From positions 30,035,064 through 30,099,063 of the forward strand of contig OX459095.1 in NCBI GenBank assembly GCA_949775045.1: DNA of 64,000 nucleotides, read 5' to 3'. The stretch comes from Metridium senile. Its lineage: Eukaryota; Cnidaria; Anthozoa; Actiniaria; Metridiidae. Within the stretch, counting starts at the first letter, position 1. Each line of letters opens with the position of its first letter. Of this stretch, positions 34,401-46,400 are shown in pieces. A program made the position numbers and the translations under genes. The notes below the pieces were generated by a model that did not search any database, had not been told where the DNA came from, and saw only the letters and a list, made by a program, of their open reading frames with translations.

Positions 34401-37400
34401 AAAAATCTGGATATTGCAGTACAAAGTTAACATTTTTAATATGATGGTTTATTTACAAAAGAAGACGATCTACTGGCGTACAACGGACACTCCCAATAGG
34501 CAGGTTTGCTCGGCAAGCGAACCCTGAATTATAATCGGATGATTTGGAAGATTAATTGGGTAGAGCGAATGATTTAGTAGACGAACTTGATTGAAATTAC
34601 TGTTTAAAAACTCAGCTCTAAGGTAGATAAGGGAAACAATAGTAACTAAAAGGGCGCTCATAAATAACTTGTAACTCTAGCATGATACCTTTCAATAGTA
34701 TTTCTTTTCTCGCCATCTTCAAGCTAGATCAATATGGTTGTATTGTAAGGCAGCTTTCTATAGTCCTAAAGAAACTTAATATCTGCATGCAGCATTAGAT
34801 TTAATTGCCTATTTATAAAGCACATACCTTACACAAGGTTGTCTTGAACTTTCCAATATCGTTGCACTTCAGAGCAGAAATATCGCGTTGATGTTATCAA
34901 AGACTGCTATATTCGACTTGTATTGATCTGGTTGCTTTTCTTAATGAAAGTAGGAGTACTGGCCGCTTCCATAGTTCCATTTATATGTCATAAAAACAGG
35001 TAGAAACTAAAGATTTCATTTGGCTTCAGATATAGTGTCATCTCCTGTATGAATGCATTTTTAAACGCTTTTCTTGTAATCGATGCGAACGTCGTTAAAA
35101 CGTAAGCTAAATAAGTACACAGCGCGAGGCTGACCGTAGAATGACTATCACTACGGCCAACACCCTATATATACACTCTATTACACAAGGGACTAGACGC
35201 TCTACACGCATGCACGGACTAACTAGACTCCGTGCCGGCAAAATATTAATTTATGTCAATCTCGATTGTCACAAATTACATAATGTTGCATACAAAATTT
35301 AAAAATACAAGGCCTTTTTGGAAAACCTCTGTAAATCATGTAATAAGTCAGATAAATACGGCCCCTCGGGCTTTATACGGCTTATTGCCTCCGTTCTCAG
35401 TATTTATCTCTTACATGCATAACTATCAGATAATAGTTTCATTATAATAAAATGGCTAAATATCTATAGACGAAGATTCCTCCCAAATAATTATTGAGTT
35501 TGAGAAGTCGTTCAAAGTCCTCCAATTCGGACCGGACGGGATTTCAAGTCCTTGCAACTAGTTCCAGTCATCGGCTGCGCCTCGGACTGGAACTAATTGC
35601 GCGGACTTGAAATCCCATCCAGTCCTCATTGTCGGACTTTAAACATTACTTATAGCTTATTTGTCAAAATACACTTCATAAATTGTAACTCTCAAACTGA
35701 CTCATTAATAATTCACGAACTGTTAAGCCAACCAGATTATCTAATTTGATACGTGCATGGTGAATTTGGAAACCCAGTGCAACACATGGGTTTACTGAAG
35801 AAGTTATTTATCATTGTGTTCTTAAGAGCGAGTCCGTGTGAAAACCATGCAAAATCGAAAAATGTGTCTACAACGGGTATCACCGATTTCTTTCATTTTT
35901 GGCCGAGATATGTATTTTAGTGTAAATATTAACTGTGTGCAATATAAAACAAAAATATTAAATTCTCTAGCAGATATCGAGGTTTAAGGGAATGTAGTCA
36001 GACGAACGATAAAAATTGCTTGAAATTTACACCAACTTTACAAATCAATTTCTCTAAAAATATAGCTTTTTTCTTACCTGGAATGCGTACAGACCTACTA
36101 CATCATATAATAAATACAACGACAGTATCAAAGTATCAAAAGATTTATTTAAAGAAAATGTTTGCTTATTTACATATCAGGCTATGAAATCTACATTTTG
36201 AGTATGCATTCTTAACAATTCGATATACAAGATCCGGCAACTTTTTAAAACCACAAAGTTTGACTTTTATGTACAACTGATAATGGTTAACAAATACAAA
36301 GAAAAAAATTTCTGTAAAGTTTTAAGGGTGAAGAGATACAGTATCACGAATTTCGCGTTTTTACACGTATCCAATCATAAGCCTAATGACCATTTGCGAC
36401 TTAAAAACTGATAAGTTTTAAAATACTTACCTAAAAACAACAGCTAATGTAGTAGGGCGATTTAAGAAGTCATAAATGTACAATGTTAAAATATTTTAAC
36501 TATACGCTGTTTTTTTTTTATTTTTTTATTTTCCGAAAGAAATACACACAAAAACATGCCGAGTTTGCATCAACGATAATGCTAAGCTGATCAAATGGTT
36601 CAAATTACAACAAAGATCCTTGAGTTGATTTTAACATGTATAAATATTCGAAACTTACATCTTTAAGACAGCAGATTCGTACAATAAAAGTCGAAAACGT
36701 GGAAATTATCCAAATGACAACGACAGCGTAGCCAAGTGTGATTATCAGTACTAAACAATCAACTGTCATGAACTGGTTCCCGGTCGTTAACCATTTTAGA
36801 GTTAACTTTCAGAAAAGCATGTTATTATGACATAAAAAATGGAATGAAATAATAGTGATAATAACAATAAAATAAAATAATGCCGGCCCAACAGAGATCG
36901 TAAAGTGAGTTAGCGATTCTCTTCCGTCAAACAAATTGTCTATTAAAATATTTGCATACTAATGTCAGTGAAAACAAATTTTAGCCTAACGATGTATGCT
37001 ACGGGTATCAGAACGTTAAAACTAAATAAATGTATATTTTTTGGACCAACTATTCTTTTTGAAATAATATTTTTTACCTAGCTGTTTTTTTGTTCACATT
37101 GTCAGTTGTTTATAGTAATTATCACTAGACTAGACCAATTATGTTTGATTGACGGAAGAGAATCGCTTCACAGTCCTTTGGCGGGAATGGCAAGTATTTT
37201 AATACTTAAAAATCGATGGTAATCCAGATTCATCTTATTCACTCTCTAGATATCTCAACGTATAAAAGAAACAGCTCGATTCAAAGCTCTTCAATACTAG
37301 TTGTCAATATATATAGTATTCAATGAAAATTCCTTTAAACAATAATAAACTATTTAGTATTTTTAATTTCACCGAAACTCAGATGGGATCGAAAATGCAA

Positions 37401-40400
37401 CCCTTACTTAGATGTAACAATACCTTGACCAATTTCGCATAACATTCTCCATGTTTCGAATATCTCTTGAGAAATACGCTTTGCATGTCCACCTCTGGCA
37501 GGCTTTTGTTTTTCGTGTGGAGGATGCTTACAGACTCGACTGGGACGCCAGCCTAAACCAAAGTGGTCTCTATGCAGCGGACATATTGTCATATCATCTG
37601 TATTTTCAGTTTTAAAAACACCAGCTCTTAAAAGACAAAGTTCCCACTCGTACTTCACATCTTTGGAAGAAGTTTTTAAACAGCCAAGTAGATGGGTGCA
37701 GATAATCTTTGTACAATATTTTAAAGGTAGCAAAACAAAACAGGTGTCATTGTTTCTTCGAGAACTTCCATAATTTTCCACAGAAAGATTGTGAAAAGAG
37801 AAAACCGCCATAAAATAATTACTGTATGTCAAAATTAACCTCAACTAATGCACGTAAAATGAGAATTAATGTCGGTGTCTACCAAACATGCCAATTAGTC
37901 GAATGTCAATTTCAAATTTATGCAAAACAACAAAGACAACACTTGAAGCAAAATGTATGTCTTTTATTAAAATGTGTCTTGCTAGAACTTTAACAATATA
38001 TTTTTATGAAAACGTATTCATATCCCTGGAGAGTGATCATAATCAGGAAAATAATAAATCGAAAAGGTTACATAGTTTTATATAGTACACTGTTACTTTG
38101 TCTGTTTCTGTTTTTAGCAACCGCATGAGTTCAATAATTTCTTTAACATGTTGTGTGTGAGGTTAATAAATGCATAATTCTAATACTGTAAAAAATATTT
38201 TATTTCAAAAAATGATAATACTGTGAAAAAAATATTATGAAATATCGTTTTTACCAGACATAGGAAAGCCGAAGGTAGACAGACAAAACATTACTGTATT
38301 CGGCTTACAAGCCTAAAACTTAGTTATTTGTTGTAACATTATCTTATATAATGATGAATATCATTATTTTAATTCATATAATTGATTATTATCATTATTA
38401 TGATTATATTGGGATCATATTTAGCGTGTTGTAGATTTGTTGTATATTTAGTTTTGTCACGTGACAACTTCAAACATTGTAAATTTCATCATTTTCTTAG
38501 TTATTTTTCGCTTGAAAAATAAATACTTTACAGACTTTTTTTCCGATAAAACATTGTCTCTATCATCATACTATCTGATAAAGGTTCCAAAGTTATATGA
38601 ATAACTGCCGGATAGGTGCAAATAGCTCTTTTCTAGAGTATATTTTTACACTTTTCGTCAAAGCTGAAAAATAGCAATAACTCAACCCTTTATAAAACAA
38701 TCCAATATTTGTTTCACGACTTTTTATTCAACTTAAAGTACTAATAAGATAATGTGCTAAACGTGGGCAGAATATTGGTGCAGGAAACAATCTGCAAAGG
38801 AAATACGAGGCCGTAAAACTTTAGGTATATTTTATGCAAATTTTGACCGTTTTTAGGGTAAAATACTCAAACGGTTGTAACTTTAAGCCTTTTTAATTTA
38901 AAGCCAAAAAAATTCACCAAAGTAATAAGTTAACTAAGATGTACAATCGAGCTAAGTTTGAAGAAAATCGGTGATGTACGGTGTAGACTGGTCTGCATGG
39001 TTTTTACGCGGACTCGCTCTTAATTATACTTTATTAATAAATATAAATTTTATTTTTTTAGATATCTCTACAATAATAAGTTATCGTGGCTCAGTAACGA
39101 CACATTCAGTGGTTTAACAAGTCTACAATACCTGTAAGTATTTCAAAGATTTAAAATTCTCTTTAAGATATAGTAAATTGTCAAAATAAACTACATAAAT
39201 AATAACTGACTTAAATGTATGTACATGCTATATACACCTATTTCAAAAATCGTTGTCGCAGTTAGTTACGTACAGTCCACACTCTGAAGCTTGCAAAGGA
39301 TGTCAGATGTAAACATATGTAGATGAGGCATGATCGTAGAGGTACTTCTGAGACCATTCAACGCATATTACAACCCTACAACATTCGCGTTGCTCACAAG
39401 CCTACTATGAAATTAAGACGTTTATTGGCTAACGTTAAGGACAAAGACGAACCCATTAACAGACAAGGAGCTATTTACAAAATAGCTTGTTCCGACTGTA
39501 ACGCTACCGCTAACGCTACTATGCGCGACAAGAGTGGCGATTTCAATGGCGATTTTATCGCAGCTTTGTCGCCGCAATTTCGAATACGCTCGAATTTAGG
39601 AGACAGAAAATCGCAGCAAGTTGCACTAAATTTCGAGCATGTTCATAGTTGCGTTGACAAATTTGCGATAAAATCGCCATTGAAATCGCAGCTCTTGTCG
39701 CGCGACAAAATTGCTAGTGTAAACGGGCCTTAACAATCACATTGTGGAACATCACAAACATACTGGCCACTCCATTAACTGTGACTCTGCCGCCTCCATT
39801 ACACATTGCACCAACTATCACCAACGCCGACTACTTGAAAGCTGGTACACCGGCTTGGGACAAAAGCCACTTAACCGTTGCATAACACTACCGGCTTCCT
39901 ACAATAGACTCATTAACGACTTGAAGCTTTCCGCTAACACAATGACTAACATCTACCAACGCATCAACAACAACATTAGCGACGAACCAGACACATGAAT
40001 AACACCGCTGTCTTTTCATTTTCTTTACTCTGAAGATGACTTCCGCTCAGGTTGTCGAAACGTCAGACATCAACACCATCAGTCTTTCTCAAGACTACAA
40101 CACCCCGGACGATCATGCCTCATCTACATCGATTACACCTGGGATTCTGATCCATTCACTCTTAATATAAACATAATTTGTTATATATTTCTCTTTTTTA
40201 AGAATTATTTGTTTCATCATCTACCACTGCAACAATTTGTTATGTTCATATAACACAAACACGTACAATCAAAATATGCTATAAATAAATCGATAACAAG
40301 AGAAAAAATACCGACATCCTTTGCAGGGCTCAGAGTGTGGACTGTAGCTTTGATTGCGACAACGATTTGTGAAATAGGTGTATCTCTAGGAGATTTTGAT

Positions 40401-43400
40401 GAACATAGACCAAAGCCAAAACTTAGTAGCCGCGCCTTTTTTCGCACGGAAATGAGGCTTATTATGGAATGTTTTATTTGTTTCTTTCATCTGTAAAACA
40501 ATATTAAACAGGATGTTGTCAAAGAATTCTAAAAAGAAAAAGCATAAACAATTGAAATTAAAGGTTTACAGTGCTAGCAAGCGATTAGTAACATGATTGA
40601 CGGCAAAAATATCAACATATCTCGATGCCGTAGCGAGGTCGATTTGAACAAAAATATCCAACAAAATGATAGATAATTAACTAAAAAACTTGTATGAAGT
40701 CGTATGTATGGCTAAAAAAAGGCTAACTTTTTTCAATTAGTTAAAAAGATCAATTTACCTGACTTTGAATCACTTTTCTCCTCCATAATTTCATCGCAGA
40801 AGGGCGTGAAGTCGAGCAGTGTAAAGGTCAAAAACAAAATAAAATGCTACTAAAAACTGAAAAAAGGCTAACTATTATAAAATATAACGTAGAAAGTGGT
40901 AATTTAGTTGAAAATTCTAGTATTTTACAAAAGAAAAAGGTGGAAAAACGACCATAAAATGCTGTCAATGAAGTTGTAGTTTTGTCCTTAGCGACGGAAT
41001 GTTTTTTCTCTGTTTGCATAATAAGCCTCATTTCCGTGCGAAAAAAGGCGCGGCTGCTAAGTTTTGGCTTTGGTCTATAGTATGAATGGTCATGGCTAAT
41101 TTTCGTTATATATTGAATTAGATACTTATACGAGAACGAACTCACAACCGTACCAGTTGGACTATTTCAACATGTTCCTCGTTTGATTTATGTGTAAGTA
41201 ATTTCAGTTCACTCAGTTTATAACCCGAAACGTACAATGATAACTACAATGATAACTATCAAAATTTGAAACTATACTTGAGCCTGCGTTTCTTGGCGGT
41301 CAGCCGATTTGCAATAGAAAAATGAATAATGCAGTTTCTCCCTTCTTTTCTCTCGATCTCGATCTCTCTCTTTCTCAGTTCATTTGAGATTCTGCAGAGT
41401 GTGGCAAGTGTGTTGTTGATGAGTATTTGTATTTACAGATCACTGAACAAGAACCAAATTACATTCCTACCATCAAACCTCTTCCTCAACAACAGCCAGC
41501 TTACAAAGTTGTAAGTTTATTGTTATCTGTTTATATTGTTTCTGAAGAGTAATAGCTTATCACTATCTTCTTAATTCTACTTTATTATAAAATAGAAATT
41601 TTAACTTTTTTAGATATCTCGACAATAATAAATTATCATGGTTCAGTAACGACACATTCACTGGTTTACGAAATCTACAATACCTGTAAGTATAGTCTAA
41701 AGATATAAAACTCTCTAATATACAAATTAGGTAATACCTAATAGCGGAGCTCCCAGTTTAATTTTTCTTTACAACATCAATATGTGCATGTAAATAGTTT
41801 TTGTGAACTGGTCATAAAAGCTGTACATGATGACGTAGGCGTATTTGTTCGAAATATTAATCCGGGATATATATATTTTCGACTATAAGTCAACTATATT
41901 TTTCAAGCTTTTTGCTAAAGATTATGAAAAATATACTTTTTATGTATAACGAATTGTTGACTAAATATCCAACCCAAACAATATTTATTTTTAAAAAATC
42001 AACATAAAAAAAATCGATATCACTATAGCGTTTCTAGCGAAAAAAAAAGGGTTTTTTTCCACGCGTTTCTGAAAGATTAATTTTTAGATTTCATTTGTGA
42101 CAAACGTGACTTTGTGTCACGACATGCTAACATGACAAGTTCTATTTTTGGCGCGTTTGCCAATGGCCAAGGCACCGTTTTGCTTCAAATTTGCTTCAAA
42201 CACAAGACAAAACGCTGAGAAAAATCAAGATTTTTAGCTTCAAATTGACAAAAACATTATTTTTACTTGACCTCAATAGGATGGTAACTATGTATTAAAA
42301 GGAAAAAAGGAAATTTTAAATATTTCTTTGTAAAAAAAACCCCTTTTGATCGTATTAGATTTACTAAAAAGAAGTCATGGCAAATCAGTTCAAAAATTAA
42401 AAGCCTCAAGAATAAGTTCTACCAACACAAGATCGATTTGAAAAGACAAGGATTTTAAAACAAGGTATTTTATTATGAAAAACTTTGTGTAAAACATCAT
42501 TTTGTTCTGTAAACAAAAAATTGACGACTTTGAAGTACAAACTACTAAAAAAAAGCTCGGTTAATTAGTAAGCATAAACTAGTCAATATTGCTAAATAAA
42601 CATAAGTTATTCAACCAATTTCAAATTATGTTTGTATTTCAATTCATCTTTGATGTTTTCCGTTTATGAGGTTTAAAAAGTACATAAATAAACACCTCTT
42701 GCAATCGAGCAAAGGCAACGAAAAGTACAATTTACACATGCACAAACATCGTTTCATGTATGGTTTTTATCTCAAAAAGTAAATAAAATGGAGATAAAAC
42801 TTTTCTCTTTTCTTTCAGTAATAAAACAGAGAACGGATTTTTTCTTTTTGAAGCTTAATTATTGCAAGTTTTTAGGTGTTTTTTTTTCACGCTCGTTATA
42901 TCAAACAGTTTTTCAGTATTAAAATACGGTCTCTAAAAAACTTGAAACAAATAATTATCTTGAACTTACTTATCGGTGATTATTTTGCTGTGGTTTGCTT
43001 CTCTTCAATGACATTGATCATATTTTGACGAATAAATGTATATAATTGAATTTTGATCATAGTCCAACTGCCAACCTTGAAAATCCTTCAATAAACTGTG
43101 CCGAGGGAAGCGATTTGAAGACAGCTTTCATAACAAACAAAGTCGCTTCTTAATCAATTTTTTTAAAATTGCTGTAGTCTTTTAATATTCTTCCACGAAG
43201 GTATCTACAAACATGTTTTCTTGATCTTTTGGAATCAGTCTTTTGCTTTACTTTAGTATAATTTCTTCGTTTTTGTGTCCTTCAAGTTTATGTTCTTCTT
43301 CGGTCAAAACTCTCTTTATGTTCTTCGAAGTTCATCGTTCTCCGTTGATATTTTGTATTAATGAGAGCTCTGCTATTAGCAAGTAGTATTTTGTTGTTGT

Positions 43401-46400
43401 TTGTTTGACTTTTTTGTCGATAAATTAAAACAACAACTTTGCTTTGTTGACCTAGCGCTATTTGACTATTTGACGCGCGATGTACACGGACGGACGGACG
43501 TACGGACAGCGTGGGCTTCCTGCGTTGGTCGACGAAAAATCAGGTTACCATTTTTTCTAAAGTATGGTGCTCCGCTGGCGCGGGCCTTGGGCCCGCGCGG
43601 AGCTCTGCTATAAAATATAGTTATTTGTCAAAATACACTTCATAAATACTAACTCTCAAACTGACTCATTAATAATTCACGAACTGTTAAGCCAACAAGA
43701 TTATCTAATTTGATACGTGCATGGTGAATTTGAAAACCCGGTGCAACACATGAGTTTACTGAAGAAGTTATTTATCATTGTGTTCTTAATTATACTTTAT
43801 TAATAAATATATTAATTTATTAATAAATTTTATTTTTTTAGATATCTCGACAATAATAAGTTATCATGGCTCAGTAACGACACATTCAGTGGTTTGGCAA
43901 ATCTATGGTACCTGTGAGTATTTCAAATATATAAAACTCTCTATAGAATATAGTAAATTGTATGTACATACCATGAATGGTCATATATCATGGCTAAACG
44001 AACTCACAATCGTTCCAGTTGGACTATTTCAACATGCTCCTTGTTTGATTTATCTGTAAGTAATTTTAGTCCACTCAGTTTGTAGAACAAAACGTATTTT
44101 TCGGACAAAAACGTATTCAGCTTTGCATCACGCATGTAAAAGACAATCCTGTTTAATCTCAAGTAAAGCTCTCACAAACGTTTGAACGTTTACACTGAAG
44201 GGACATTGATGTTGTTTCCATTAAAAATTGTTGGGCCGTGCAACGCAATTCCAAAAGAATTCCGATATATTTTAGGGTAATGAGAGCAGGTCCTGTTGCC
44301 TTGGTAGTATTAGAGGAGTTGCAATGAGCATCCGTAGAAGCTGAGGCCACCATACTTGGGTTGTCCATAACGGCATTACTAATATTATCCTTGGTACTTT
44401 GTCCTCCACAATCTTTGATAGGCACCTATGTATTTGACAGAAAGGAGGGAACACATGTTCATTTAGTAAACCCCAATCAATAGCAAATGCATCAACACAT
44501 AAGGCACCTGGATCTGGTTTCCAGGATACGTATCTAGGTAACTTAGTGTTTGTTCTGGAAGTAAACAAGTCTATGTCTGGGGTACCCCAGTGAGATGCTA
44601 TCTGTGAGAATACAGTTTGTTTTAAGGACCATTCTGTCCGGTCATTAAGGTTAGGTGACTGTGCATCAGCCTCTGTATTTTCTTTGCCTGTAATATGGGC
44701 TGCCGATACCCAAATATTGTTGTTAATACAACATTCCCATATGTCCTTTGCAATTAAATTACAGTCAGGGGACTTTGTTCCTCTCATGGAGTTAACACTT
44801 TGACTACTGGGCTTTTTTGACATTTTTGAGCGATTTCTTGGATATAAACGATCCGTAGGATTTCTTGACTCCATATTTGGCGTAACTATGGAAAGTGCAG
44901 CTGTTTTGTAATCTCAGGGGCTCAAGTTCTCAGGCCACATGCCTTTTAGATCGTTTCAAAGCATCGTTGGATATTTACACTGGCTCAAAGTTGGCTTAAA
45001 TCGGAATTTCGTTAACTTTAGGGTCATATTTTGCCTTTAGTCACTACTGGAAGAGCATCATTAAGCTTCAAGGTAGCAAAGAGCTCACTTTCTGGAAGAA
45101 AGCAGCAAGGAATCTCACTTTGTCAGCAAAAAACGATCGATGTTTGGTTCATTCGGTTTTGGCGGGCTTAGAACAAAGTCAGGTTTGGAGTTCGACTAAA
45201 GGCAAATTCTCGGACCTGCCGCGGCTATTTATCGAAGTTGTGATGATAGAGGAACACAACAAGCGCGAAATTTTGGCAGAAAACCGAGGTGACCCTAGAC
45301 TTATAATAAATTTATAAAGGGACTAAGGGGACTAACTCTATGCCGATCCACCATTCAAGCTCAGCTTTTGCTTCTAAGGACAAATAAAGGGAACCCTCAA
45401 AGTTACCTCTGTTAGCTTTGAGAGCTAAGGTCTTTTCAATTTCTAATTGCCTATAATGCAATTTTCCATATTGTGCACCTGCCAAATTTGAGACAAGTGT
45501 ACCAATGACTTGCGACAAGTCAGAGATTAGTATGCTGTCTTTTTTGAGCATTGATGAGCAGAGTTTTTCATTTTCTCCTCTTTCTCTACCGTAAGAGTTA
45601 TTGCCATTGTTATTGAATCAAGAATAAAACCAAGGAAAGTGATTGTCTGAGCTGGAATTGTTACAGATTTTTCTGTGTTGATCACAAAGCCCAAATCTGA
45701 CAGCAATGTTTTCGTACTGATCAGCAACATTTTGTAAACATTCTGCTAAGGTAGAACCCTGTATGTATGAATCATCGATATACCCCACGTTTAAATGACC
45801 CTTTCTCCTCAGGGTAGAGTACAGAGGACAGACCATTAGGCATGCAGGAATATTGGAACAATTCACCCTGCCACTTAAATCTGAGGTATTTTCGATGTTC
45901 ATATGCAACAGGAACTGTATAATAGGAATCTTTAAGATCTAAAGATGCCATATAGCAATGTGGTGATGTAAGTCTCACAGCAGACCAAAGAGTATCCATT
46001 TTGAAATGGTGTTTTGTTGTGTGTTCATTTAAACCTTTCAAATTTAGTATCATTCTATATTTCCCACTTTTCTATTTCCTAACAAAAATATATTCATTTG
46101 CTGAATGTGCAGTGGGTTCAATCATACCCAATTGAAGGAGGTGTTTTATTTCTGCATCAATGATAGACGTCTCAGCCTTATCAAAATACATTTCAGGTAG
46201 TAATCTAGTTTGGAAAGGTTGTTGAATTTCTAGATGACAATGTTGGACTAAGTCCAATATTTTTTGGTCTGTTGTGATCCTATGCCATGCAGACACAAAC
46301 TACTTTAATCTACCAGCAAATTTTTGTGATTGAGCACTAACCTGAAGGGGAGGGGTGCTTGGTAGTTTTTTGATGACCAAGGCTTACCATAGGAGGACCC

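Larger units (their letters stand above)
39235..40381. mobile_element. TA-flanked element (CACCTATTTC ends) containing a PLE fragment
   Basis: Inverted ends CACCTATTTCAAAAATCGTT and complement, with TA on both sides (39233-39234, 40382-40383). The empty site elsewhere reads gctatatatctc. The second 30 bp (agtccacactctg) is also inverted. The termini are related to the 27967 MITE. The interior is a Penelope-like fragment, not a mariner transposase. Confidence 0.8.
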
